Origin: Rhinopomastus cyanomelas
Lineage: Eukaryota > Chordata > Aves > Bucerotiformes > Rhinopomastidae
DNA: 64,000 nucleotides
Assembly (NCBI GenBank): GCA_013400115.1
Contig: VXBP01008912.1
Location: 951,469-1,015,468 of the forward strand
Direction: 5' to 3'
How positions within the stretch are numbered: position 1 is the stretch's first letter; every line of letters begins with the position of its first letter. Shown here piece after piece: positions 48,986 through 62,200 of this stretch. Position numbers and translations under genes: made by a program. The notes under the pieces were generated by a model, which was not told the origin of the DNA, did no database searches, and was given only the letters and a program-made list of their open reading frames with translations.

Positions 48986-51900
48986 GTGTGCCTTACAAAT
49001 CAGCAAAACCCACACACATTTGCACAGCAGCATTCCTCCTTGTTCCCTAATAAAATAATTGTGCAGAATCACTCGTTCAGGATGCTTTTGGTGCAAGACT
49101 ATTTCAAAATTTGAACAAGTAACTGAACTTTTTTCTCTCTCCCATATCTACCTAAATACACCAAAATAAAACCAGCCCAAGCATAACTAAGATACTGAAA
49201 GGGCTGTATAGTCCCTATACAGCAAGAGCAGTAAACGTGTTAAAGATTCCTTTCAGAAAGCTTCAAGTTGGATTGCTTTCATTTTTTCCAATAGCCTTAA
49301 TTGGCTAAGTGCCTTTGGGCCAACTAATACCCAGAGAGACCTAAACTCAGTAATCTTGTAAATACAATGATTTCAACAGATTTTCATCAAAGACATGACC
49401 GTTACACAAGATACTGCCCATTTGGTGCTGTATTAGTTCTTGTTTAAAATGCAGTTAAAATTGCCAAATTGATATAAAATGTCTTGTCACAGTGTTCTGT
49501 TCTACCCAGAGCCCAACAAGCATTCTGGCTATTTTTACGCAGGTTTAGGTACACATTGCAATGGGTATGAACAAGTATTTCAATTTCTCTAGGAAAAGGA
49601 GCCAGGTCCAAAGCAGAGAGAATAGCAGAATCATCCCGCTCAGGATGTAGATGTCCAAAGATGACATGTGTGTAACAAATGTTCATGTGGCCATACAGTT
49701 GCATAATTTTATCCTTTCCCCTCCAAACAGTATAACTGTATAACAGAATAACTGAGATGACAATAACATACCACAATACAATATGTATACCTGATGCATC
49801 TTTTTATTTTAACCCCTGGCCCATGAAAACATGACTTTTCTGCAGCTAAAATAATATTCCTATTGACTCAAGGAATCTGAAATTAATTTTCTAAAAAAGT
49901 ATCTGTCAAGGGAAAGCTTTAATTAAAAGATGCACATTTCCAGTAACCATAAATAAGAAAATACTTTGTGGCTATAGAGAGCATGTAAAAATCATTATAC
50001 TGTCAAGGAAGTTGAGCATTACTGCATGGGGGATTCTGAGCACTCAGATTATGACAGACCTTTTCTGTTCTCAGAGACAAAAAAAATGTGAGTTCTAAAC
50101 CATCTTAATGACCTTACAACATTGCAGGGGACACAGGCTCCTTACAAGTGAAACTAGCAACAAAAATCATTACACACTGATTAATCTAGACCCAAGAGAG
50201 GTCATAAACTGATAACTCATTAAGTCAAAGGTTATTACAGTATTTTAAAACAAATATTTTAAATGCAGTTTGGTAAAAGGATTTTATCTAATCTCACAAA
50301 CTCCTCAAACAGATTGATTGATACTGTGAAGATTTTGTGTGTGTGTGTTTGTCATAGCTTTAATTAAAATGGAATCACTAAGCCTGAGTGTTACAACAGA
50401 ATATTACAGCTTTTAGTAACAGGCATGGGAATCTATTTCACACATGGGTCAGCACCCACTGTAGTAGGATGGGTCAGGGCCCAAAGACACTTTTGAGAGA
50501 AAAATATGCAGCCACAGGCTAACCTTGTGCTCCAGGTTCTCTTTGTGTGGTTGAACACTGACTCTCTAAAGGTCTGTTTCCACAGAGGCCACACAGAAAT
50601 TATGCTCGAAGATACATTTACATTGCACACTCAAACCAAGTTTGGATCCTACCACAGAACCCTACAGCCATTCTTCACCTGTGTGGTTACACCAACAAAG
50701 GGTCACATGGTTTTTTTGGATCTTGGTTTCGTTATAACTGAACCATCAATGTCATACTGGAGTAGGTTCAGATTAAAAGTTCAAGTCTTGAAGCTATCAG
50801 GCATAATTACCACAGAAAGTTGTATGGTAGCAGGACATTACAGTCTTGTTTATGGAGCTTAGGTAGAATTTCCAATCAGCATGATTGCATCTATTTCTAG
50901 TGCTTTGTTAATCGCTTCCTGAAGCTGCTCATTAAAAGCTCCTATGTCAACACGTAATGCTGTGGTGGCTGAAACGGAGATTGGGAATACAATCACATCT
51001 CCTGGTTTGGCTGAGAAGCACACCACAACACTGCATACTTTATCACAGACGCTGCTTTCCCGTTTGATAAAATGCCTTACCATGTCACGGAACAGTGGTC
51101 ATTTATTTCAGAGGAACAAGCTGAGTCTTCACCATTAAACTCTGGGCATGAGCAAACACCTTTCTATTTTCATCTCCCTCAACAATGGAATTGCAGGGAG
51201 GCCCAAGAACAGCAATTTAACACCTCTCTCACAACAGCCACAGAAGTGATGACAGCCCTAGACAATAATCACTTCCCAATACCACAGTACTTACCTACCA
51301 ACTGTGAAAGCTCTCCAGCCATAGTCAATAATTGAACCGACCAATTCCACTGTGCTGCATGTGATTGGTGATATTATCCCTTTAAGTGTGTTATTTAAGT
51401 TTGCAATGCAGTTAATTGAAACCCTACTAGATGCAAATCAAAAGTTTCAGCCTTAATTGAGATATTTTGAAAATTGAACCCATTGCTTCAGGCAGGTGCT
51501 ACATGAGATTCCATTAATATAGGTAATTAACATTAGCCTCTGCTTTAATTAACATGCACACTTTAATTAGTAAAGCATTAACCAACATTAAAAAATCTGA
51601 TCTTCATGCATCACAAAAACTGCAAAGTTATGACTATGTTATTTTTTTTTCCAGGACTGTAAATCATACAACACATAAATTCTTTTTTTGTAGAAATATA
51701 TAAAAATATTTTTTTAAAAGACATTTACAGATAAAATGTAGATCCTCGTTTAATTGAACATTGAAAATGGTGGGAAATATTTCTGAAAAACATCTACAAA
51801 TACGAAAAAAAGCTCACGTAATGCTTTGGAACTTCTGGCTAAAATCTCTAAATATGTCTATTGTATACGTGCAGCTGGCTATCCAAATAGTCGCTTCATA

Positions 51901-54900
51901 AAGGAAAACAAGTCAGTTGCAATCAGATGCACAGCTCACTGTTAATTCCGTGGCAGAGTCCAAGACCTGGCACTTCACAAGTAAATGTCCTGCCAAGAGC
52001 ACGGCCTTTATTTTCCAGCATGCTTGTTTCAGTACATCCCATTTCAGTGTCATGCTGGTCCCCCAAGTAAACCTATGACCGCAGACGCGTGTTTGCAAAT
52101 GTGAACCAACTGCCTTCCTGGGTTTGCTCAGAGCCTTAAACATCATCCTCAGGAACTAGCCTGTTTCTCCAAACAGTTTTGTTGTACTGTGTCACAAAGC
52201 CCACAGCCGAGTGCCATCTCCTCTGGGAGTTCAAGCCACTGGGGAGCTGAACTGGTGTAACTGAGCTGGTTTAAGCTCAGCCTTTCCACACACCAGGTCC
52301 TATTTACAGCAGCACAAGCTCTACAAGCAAGGGAACTCGAACAAGTGCAGTTACACTCATGCTTTCAAAACAAATACAGGAATATTTCTTGGATGTAGAC
52401 AAGGTCTATATGATTCAGGTCTGTTTTATTTTGCATCTGAAGTTAAAATTCTTGTTTAGAAGTATATTATGTTCCCAGACATATCTAACAAAGTACTCCA
52501 TCCAAGGCTGTGAAATTAAATATTGCAGAGCTCCAGCTTAAGAATCCTTCTTTAAATAAAACTTGACATAAGTATCTTTCAAAATACATTTCCAAACAAT
52601 GCAAAGATAGCTTCATCTTCCTAATCCTTTCCTTCTGTTATGCATTTACTCCTATTATCCTGACAGCTTTGCTTTAAATACGGTAAGTTCTATTTCTACA
52701 ACCCCATTATTACCACAGAGAAGATTTCTGATCCACTCACTTTATTTCCCATGTTTCCTTTCTCAATACATAGAGATGGAACACGCATTAATTACTGTGA
52801 TACAATTCTCATACCAAGATACTGGATGTTTTGGCTTGAAAAACAGTCAGCCGAAAACTAGATTTGTTTCAACAGTATCCGCACGTCCTGAACCCCCACT
52901 GCACTTGGCAGTGAAAGGAATGGACAATGTTGCAGAGCTATATACTCTAGTCATATTGCATCCAAATATGTGTAGATCTCAAAGAGAACATGCACACGTG
53001 CAGAGAAAAGAGTATGTCCTTTCTGAGGCTCCTACAACTACCACATCACTGCCACACCGCAGCTCCGTTTGTTTCTTTTCATTAAGCAGGAAAGAACGTC
53101 CATGAAAGAAACGTGAAGCCAAACACTGCTTTAAAACTGTAAGGATTCACTTAATCAATTTGAATCACTTTTTCTCCTTGGCTGTAAATCCTGCATTGTG
53201 TTCACATGTTCATAACAAACCCTCATATCTCAAATGCAAGGCTTTCTAGGCACTGAATTGGCAGTCCTTCCAGCTAAAAAAACCCACTATATCCCCATGG
53301 TGCACTTTGGCAAATTTTGTGGGGTTCTGCAGGACAGATGGAGGAATTTTGACAGTTCTTCCTGCAATTAAAATGGCATTACAGCTAAAAGTGCTTTGCT
53401 GAGCACTTTCCATGCCACAGTTTTTAATTCACCATATTTTTTTTATCCTGCAAAACTACAGCCAAACTGAAACCAACACGGAGTCCTCACTTGCATCTAA
53501 GTAACCCATAGAGATCAGGAAGCTGTTATTTTCTGCATAGCAATGTGACAATACTTTTAAAACACTGATTTTCACTATAGAGAATTCTTCAAGGTCTGTG
53601 CATATTCAGATTTACATGTAACACTGAATAAATCCTTCTTATTTACTTGGTTGAATTTAACTACATATTTTCTTCCCATGGGAAATAACAAGCACACAAG
53701 AACAAAATCTATAAAGTGCTTAAAAAATTCTAAGCAGCATCTTCAAAATTAAGGTAGTCTCATTCTGAGGCGGACAACCCAAGCTGTATTGCCCAGGCAA
53801 TAATGACCACAGAGCCACAGAGACCCCTGCTGCTCTGCAGAAGATGAAATAACTCTGCAAAAGGCCAGCTCCTCCATAGCCCCATCAGAACATGGTCCTC
53901 AGATCGTTGCTGCAACAGAATGAAATAGCTGACTCTACCCACCACCATTTCTGTTTCAGAGGAAACCTCCCTATTGCTGGGTAACGGGGATAATAGGATA
54001 CAACAAGAAACTTCAATTTTTGATTGTGGTCATCTTCTGCAAACCTTGCTGGGTCTGGGTGACAATGCTTCTGACTGTTTTCACAGCTGTGATACTACCT
54101 AGGTGAGCCTGAAGTTAGGATGTCAGATTTCACAAACATTGTACGTTCTTTAGTTGTGACACCACAAAGTTAAAAAAGAGAGGTTTCCCTTTTAATGCCA
54201 AACTAGAAGTTGGGAATAACTGGCCCAGAAATTCTACCACATTGATGTCAGTTTTTCATTGACCTGTATAACCATTTCTGAGTTTCCTCACGTGAAGTTG
54301 TTCAGATTCAAAAACGAATGGCTTAGAGGAATCTTAACAGTGTAAAAATACACATGACAGAGTACTATAAACAAGGAACTTCCTAATCTGCTAAAACCAT
54401 TGTTTCTAAAACACAAAAATCAACCTTTCAAACAGGTCAGTGCAGTAGGTATGATGTCCTTCTTCAGTGCAGTGTTTTCCTTCAGTAAACAAAGAAGTCT
54501 CAAGGCTTCCAGTAACATGAGAATTATAAACACACAGGGAATGAAGTGCATTGCATTCATGACATTTTGAAAGGTTTCTTCTCTTTTTCCCCAGTGAGGT
54601 CTTTAAAGTGCTACCGTTCAAAACCTTCTAGCACCTCTAGCAAAACAGGCTAAGCTTAGAAAATGAAGGATGGATTGGATTCTGTCTAAGTCTGTGGCAA
54701 TTCTGTTATTCTTCTTTCAAGAAAGCAAAATACACTCTTACAAATCATGTGACAAACATTAATATAAACTCATACCTTCAAAGGTATGCATTCCTGACAC
54801 TAATATTCAACATATTTTTAGAGAATGCACAGCATAATCATGATATGAGGCTGCAAGCAAAGAAAAGTTTGAAAGCAAGTGCAGAGGAGTCAATTTTTTT

Positions 54901-55856
54901 CAGCAGTTACAAGAAAAATTGAATTTTACTGCTCTAACAATAAGACTTTTATTATGATGAAAATAAGACAATATAGGGTTTGATTAATAACTTGGGCTGG
55001 AATTTGGAACAACAGCCTTGATTCTCCAATACTGCTGCAAGAAGGAACATCTGAGGACTCCAAATCTCTTTTGTTCACCAAGGAATTTTGCCTTCCTGCA
55101 TTAGCTGCCACACCTTCTGCACCAGAAGCTGTAAGTTTCCCATGAGTGAGCCACAGACAGCTGCAGAGAGCAGGGTCATGGCTACCAAAGATAACCACCT
55201 ACCTTGCATTGTGCTGAGAGCTATCCCTCAAGTTTTTCATTCTTTTTCTGACTCTAACAGATGGTCTAATAAAAGATATTAAACTTTGCCTCCCTTGTCT
55301 ATTGTTCATAACTTGTCCTTACACACGAACGTTATGAGCAGCCTTGCACCACACCATATAGAATTTGACATGTTCTGAGGCACGTCAAACACGCCTGGAA
55401 CACTTCTGTAGTTCATAAAAGCAAAGTGGGTGTAATACACAGTACCCCAAGTCCTTTAGTAAGAACAATGACTTGTATTAAACCATGAAAAAACATAGCT
55501 AACATTCCCTGTGACTAGGAACGATAGCTTTTATGTTTGTCTCAGGGACATGCGTGAGTACTTTGGCAAATGTGGCTCTTCATTGCAGAATCAACAACTA
55601 ATATGAGAATGCGACCCTGAAGTTAACTCACTAAAGCAAATTTGAAAACCTGCATTTTATTCTCCTGTCTTTAAAAATGCCATAAGACAGTGGAATATTG
55701 GAAAGGATCAAACACTGTCACAGGCACAAAGCTATGTACCATGTCATTTAAAGAGCCTCCTCTTTAGGGATAGTAGAGCAGCACACGTTAGCATGTTCCT
55801 AAGCGGCAGTGCGTAATTCTGGTGTGAGCTTATCGCTCCAATGAGCATCCATTTCT

Positions 55857-56135
55857 CAGAATTATAGAATGGTTTGGATTGGAAGAGACCTAAAAGATCT
55901 TCTAGTTCCAAGACACCCTGCCACACCTCTCACCAGACCAAGTTGCCCAAAGCCCCATACAACCTAGCCTTGAAAACTTCCAGGGATGGGGCATCCACAG
56001 CCTCTCTAGGAAACCTGCTCCAGTGCCTCAACATCATCACAAAGAAGAATTTCTTCTTCAGACCTCATCTAAACCTACCCTATTTCAGTCTGAAACCATT
56101 ACCCCTTGGCCCTGCCACTACACTGATACAGCCCA
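55857..56135 (-). mobile_element. CR1 retrotransposon 3' fragment, about 280 bases
   Basis: The copy runs CAGAATTATAGAATGGTTTG, GGATTGGAAGAGACC, CCAAGTTGCCCAAAGCCCC, TTCCAGGGATGGGGCATCCA, ACCTGCTCCAGTGCCTCA and CCCCTTGGCCCTGCCACTA. This is the expected order for a minus-oriented CR1 of the type common in birds. A 158-codon plus-strand frame (55874-56350) is the antisense of this element plus flanking sequence and is not a gene. Confidence 0.95.
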
Positions 56136-58697
56136 TTTCTAACTACATAAAATCAACCCTGAAATCACCCAGAAAGAACAATCTACTGAAATGCAGATAT
56201 TTTGTCTTTTGCCTGTGTTTGAACGGTTGTCCTGGAATCCTGGAAAGAGTGTCTCTTTCTCTGTTGACCTTGCTGCTTGCCAGTACTGACAGTCACTATT
56301 TGTGTCTCTGGCAGAACATTTGTTCACCACTTGCTTTGCTGTCACACTAAGACTTTACCAGGAGCAGGAGAAGTTAGCTGCTGCCCTCACAGCAAAAACC
56401 CTGTTTCCATTTTGCTTCTTACACGTATGATAAGAACATCAGCCTTAAAGATCATCTGCAATCAAGCCAGATGTTTTTCTTCACTACATATGAAAAACAG
56501 AGAAGCTCAGTGTTTCTTGTAAAGAAATGCATTTAGTGGCTACCTTTGTGCTCGGTTTGTTTAATTGCTAATAAATTCCTAACAAAGGTCAAGCACAGTG
56601 CACCAATGTCATTCGGAGAAGAGACCTTCCGCAGCGAGCAGATTCATTTCTATGTTACATCTCTTTACACAAAAAAAGGAGAAGGAATTATAGAAAGTTA
56701 ACAGAAAGTTGGGAGAAAAACTAAAGGTGGGTAAGATTTGATCATGTATTTTTTCTTGCCAATTGACGTACTTAATACAAAATGGTAGAGAATAGGTTAA
56801 ACAGTCTAAAAGGATTTTAACCTTAAATTTGACAGAAGCTAAATGGCTGTGACATTGGGTTCTTCTACTTTATTCCAGCTAGTAATCCACCTTCAAAGTT
56901 CCTGTCAGGTAAATGACCTTGTATTTCATTAACTGATAATTAAATGGATTTATTCCACTAACGGTTTTAATTAAAATGCTAGAAATATTGATTACCCCTC
57001 TCATCCTTATTCCCCCAGATGAAAAAAAGGTTTTAGGAATGTTTATTTAGAGAAGACAGAGAATTAAATTAGATTGAATCTCTATGAGACCTGAAGACTG
57101 GTTCTTTCATTTCTGCTGCTCAAGCAGAAAAAGGTTTCAATTTTTTGATGTTTGATTAATTATTTTGAAATCCATTTATGCTTACCTTGGTGTTTAATTA
57201 AAAATGTCATTTTTAGCATAATTTAATTGGCTATCTGTGGAAGACTAACTTCAAACTTATATTTAAAAAATGTTGTGGGGTTTTTTTTTAATTTGGGGGT
57301 AAAAGAAACTTTTTAGTTATTTGCTTCTGCTGTGAAGGTATCATCTCATGAATGAAGAATTAAGAAGGGCTGGAGCTTAACTGGATTTTCTCCACTTGAA
57401 TATGAGGATACATATGCTTATGAGTAATGCAGCTTTATTTGGCTGTACACTTGAATCCATTACCAGTCATTTAGAATCTCTAATCTAACAAATATGGAGT
57501 GTGTGCCTCCAAATGTGTTGGATTTATTGTTACTGACATGAACCAAACTCTCTGCAGTGTGTCCAGAAATGCTTTCAGTATGGGCTGAGATCCTTTTGCA
57601 AATGATTTAATATAGCATAGAAACATTAAAAAGGAACACTGATTTTATATATTAATTGAAAATTTATCTACTTAATTTTGTTCACATAAGCATGTGCAAG
57701 TATTTTACTGGTTTTGTACCTTGTTGACTTACCTTTCTAAAATTTGCTCTCTAAATGAGCTACTACTCCACTAAAGAAGCAACACTTTTTCTTAAGAATG
57801 CAGGAGATTAAAATCAAACTGGTTTGTTTCCATTCAATACCAAATAAGGCTATGCTGTGGTCTTATAATGAACATATTTTGCTATGACTTGCTAGCTCTA
57901 TAATATTTGATCTAGAATATTCTATATGAAAACGAACTCCTTGGGTAATGAAAACACAGACCCAGTAACTGAATCCTCAATTCTGTAAGGCATCCCCTTA
58001 AATTCAAACACATAGTCTGTCCCATTGGAGAGGAATAGGATTACTCTTATGGTTGTACCTGTCTCAAGAACTTCACACCCACATACCTGTTCCTTTGTTG
58101 TTATTTGCATGTGAATTCAAGGCTACCTAAATATGGAGTCAAAAACTTAAAAGAAAACTCACTGTTATGGGAAAATTCATTTCAGCAAGTTATTTCATTT
58201 GTAGTCTGAAAAAGAAGAAAGGTCTCCTCTGCAACCAGATATGACACTGGACTCAGGCTCGTCAAAAAAACACATTAATGATCTATTTTATGCCGTCAGC
58301 ATAATTTATATTTCTCCCCTCTTTCTTCAAGTGTTTAATGAAGAAAAATTTCATGGCCTGATTCAAAGCCCAATGAATCAATGAAAATATCCTTAATGAA
58401 AATATTTGTCTCCAGAACTCCATTTCTTTACAGTTATTTTAAAATGCCATGCAAGTCTGAAATATGGTTAGGTGACAGTGGCTTCTATACAGTCATGAGT
58501 CATTTAAGAATGGGGTGGCTTAAAGGTCTTTCCAATGATTTACTGTCCAAAAGTCATCCTTGTCTATTAACAAATAACTGCAAAAGGCAAGTGAAAAAAA
58601 CCAAAACCAGCTCGTACATTTGTGAGCTGAACAAGATTTAAGTTGAGGGGTTGAAGAAGATGAATGGTGTAGCATAAAGTCAGCGGATGTTCTCTGC

Positions 58698-59219
58698 TTT
58701 GCCCTGGTGTGACCAGAGAGCTAGGTTCAGTACTGGGCTCCCCAGTCCAAAAAAAAGAGTAAGAACTACTGGATAGAGTCCAATGGAGGCGACAAGGATG
58801 ACTAAAGGGACTTGAACATCTATTTTAGGAGGAAAGGCTGAGAGATCTGGGGCTGTTTAGTCTGGAGAACACTGAGGGGAGATCTTATTAATGTTTACAA
58901 ATATAAAAGCATGGATGTCAAGAAGAAGAAGAAGCCATCAGTCTCTTTCAGTGGTGCCCTGCGATAGGACGAGTGGCAGCAGGCACAAACTGGAACAAAG
59001 GAAGTTCCACCTAAACCTAAGAGGAAACTTCTTTCCTGTAAGAGTAACAGAGAATTGAAACAGGCTGCCCAAGGAGGTTGTGGAGTCTCCTCTGGAGACT
59101 CCAAACCCACCTGGATGCATTACTGTGTTGCCTGCCTAAGGTGATCCTGCTTTGGCAGAGAAGTTAGATTAGATGGTTTCCAGAGGTCCCTTCCAACCTG
59201 AAACATTCTATGATTCCAC
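58698..59219 (+). mobile_element. CR1 retrotransposon 3' part, about 520 bases, longest in the window
   Basis: Starting near TTTGCCCTGGTGTGACCAGA, the sequence follows the CR1 consensus: GAGTCCAATGGAGGCGACAA, AGGAAAGGCTGAGAGATCTG, GGGGAGATCTTATTAATG, GGAAGTTCCACCTAAACC, CAGGCTGCCCAAGGAGGTTG, TTCCAGAGGTCCCTTCCAAC and a final ATTCTATGATTC. It covers the end of the reverse-transcriptase-bearing ORF and the 3' UTR, but it is 5'-truncated and not coding-competent. An AAG triplet run lies inside at 58921-58933. Confidence 0.95.
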
Positions 59220-62200
59220 TCCCTTGATGTGATCGCTGTGACATTTTCAAAGCACTGCACATGGTTTTATTCATTCAGCTTTCCACGATGTCAGTGTGAG
59301 TCCAGTAGTCAGCACCTAGCTGGACTCCTTGCCACAAACATCATTTGCACAACAGTCTTTCCAAATGACTAGCAGCTACTCTAGTGAGTACTCATCTCCA
59401 CACATACAGGTTTGCAAGGTAGGGCTCTCAAGGCTTTTCACTCTAGCTGTGAAAGGGAATGACAAAGAGGGATTTCCTACTTTCCAGCCTCTGTTCTACC
59501 TTGGAGAAGGCACCATGGCCTGAAAAATCTTCCAGTCAAGTTTCTGCTTCTTGAACGTGCCCAATGCAACTAGCTACTCCTGTCACCTTTCAGAGAAGGA
59601 CTAAACGACTTGGGCACAGCATTTTACTCCCGAGTTACTGTTTTACTGCTGCTTTCATTTTAGTTCCTGCAAATGTGGGGAAACATAGCATTATGTTCTT
59701 TTCATTTAATTTTCTGCTATAAGTTTACTCAATATTTAAGAGGATCATTTTGCCCTATTCTGTTTGCTATTTTATTGTGCAAATCTATTAAATTAGAGAA
59801 GAATCTTTGACCATGTGGTGCCTATAAACTAAAATTCTAACAGCTATGATCTGTTGAGTGTTTTCATGCTGATTTCCAAGGAAAATGCTAAATAAAAAAA
59901 GTCACTGTATGTCAGTAACTCAGAATTCCATGGACAAAAGAGGACTGAACACATGTGGAAGCTTTTCAACAAAGAGCAGTCGCTAGTCAAAACTATAGAA
60001 ATTAGACAAGAATATTCATGCAAAGATGCCTTTACTCTTGCTAGCATTGAAAATAATTGCATTGGTTTGTTTTCAATTGAAACAATTTTTAAAGATACAC
60101 GCGGCTCAGGCTTTACTGCCTTTTTTTCCTAAACTTTGAGAAAATAGCGAAGATGAATAACTTTATTTTTAACACTGATATATGACACATTTTAACCTGT
60201 CTACATACAAAAGTAGTGCTGTTAACAACTGCAACTTTCTTCAAGTGTGCTATGAATCACTGTATTCCTTTTCCCTTTTTTCATGCACCATTGCCACTAT
60301 CTTACCTTCAGCGGTTTTGCTAGATTTCAATGAAGATGGAACCAGAGGGCACGCATTAGAATTTTATATCAGTTCAAGAAGGGGAGAGAAGAAAGACATA
60401 TGAAGCTAGAATGACATTCATTGAAGGTTCCCTAGGGAAGATAACACATGTTTTTGTCTTTCACCTGCTAGGCATGCTAAATCAGTGCAATGATAAGCTA
60501 ATTTATGAAATATATTTCATTGAAACCTGGACATCTTTACTGTTGCTAGTTTGGGTGTTAGCTTTTTCAGAAATAAAAGGCACCTAATTTAAAAACTGTT
60601 AAGAGACTGCTTTTCTTAGGCAACACTCATGATACATGTTCACTGGAGCGCTGGATTTCAGGGTGTAAACACTTGAACAGTGGTCAGGATTAGGTGAAAG
60701 TTACAATTTGCACTCACTGCTCCTTTGAGAAAGGAGTACCTTGCTTTCACAACCAGAAGAGGACACTACCCTATTTTTTTAAAATAGACTGAAGCAGAAC
60801 TATAGCAGCTTGTAGAAGGTGTGTCTCACCAAAGCAGTGGCTCAGCCATCTTCCACAACAGATGTGTAGCAATCCAACACGGAGTAGTTCATTTCTTATC
60901 AAGGCAGTATGAGCTGCCTTTTGTTCCTCACAATGCCTAACACACAGAAGCTGGCTCTTCAGGAGACACCTTTAGTCTACCTGTGCTCAAGGACTGCAAG
61001 CTTGAAGAGTTTAAGACTTTTTATTTTAACATGGGAAATTGCATTATACTGCTGCTTTTTGGTTTTGCCCTTTTTTCCCCCCTAATTTACTTCATGATTA
61101 TAAAGAACTCTGGAAAATATTGTAGTACTTCTGATTTTCTTGGGGTTTTTTGTGAACACAGTAACCTCGATGCTTTGCAATCCTTTCCGAACGCATACTC
61201 ACAAGGAATTTAGCGACAGTCCAGAATGCAGATGCAGAGACATACAATTCAAAAAGCATGTACTAATGAGGTTAAATTTTATAAAGTAACCTAGCTGTCT
61301 TACAGATAATTGTGTTTAATTTTAACAGTTTCATGATCAGACACAGATGTGAGCATAATATCAAAGAGGATTTAATGCTTACAACAGTTATATCTCATAA
61401 TTTATTCTATTTATAATTTTGGTGATGCATTAACAATTATCTTTCCTTTTTTTTTTTTCCTAGTAATATTCCAAGGAAAGGCTTTAAAGAAAAACTATCT
61501 TGAAACCCTGGGCACAGAGTTCTTACACACTCTTCTGGCTGTACTACTGGGACTTAAATATTTCTTCTTCAGAAAAAAAGGAAGCTTGGAGAAATTTGAA
61601 CATCCAGGAGCTTAACCACCATTGATGAATATAATTATCTTCACCAGCCCCAGAACTGAGTACTGCACTTCCCCAAACCTTTATCTTTAATCTGCCCTTT
61701 GACTGCAGTGTTTGTTAGCCCCAATAGAGAGAGTCACCTCAGACTCATGAGCAGCTTCAGCAAGGTCAAGGAGGCAACATACATGCTTTAAGTTTTAGAG
61801 CCTGTTTAAGCATTTCACTGAATTCATGCCACGGTCCTTTTCTGAGCATTTATGCAAGAGAGAGGAGAAAAAGTGTCAGTTAAAGTTACCTGTTCATTGG
61901 GGGGGATGAATATATTCTCTTTCACTAACCCAATTTTCCCAGAGTGTTTCTGGATCTTTTCTGAGGTGCTCTCTACATTGCAACATTTTCTTTTCATTCA
62001 TGATTCATTTTCAGGTATTCAAGACCGTTATATGCACAGTTACTTTTACAAACCAAACATGAGCATCATTCTCGTAATTTTATGTATTATTCCTCCACAA
62101 TGATTTGCTTTTAAAATGGTTGAACTAAATCAGTCCCAATTTTTACCCTCTCAATTTAATTTCTTTCATAAGAAGTTCCTAGGGACTAAAAGTCCCTAAA

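Noticed and set aside
55874..56350. 158-codon plus-strand open frame
   Set aside because: More than half of it is the antisense of a CR1 3' fragment, and the rest has no recognisable domain.
58895..59120. Two overlapping minus-strand frames
   Set aside because: Both are antisense translations of the CR1 copy at 58698-59219.
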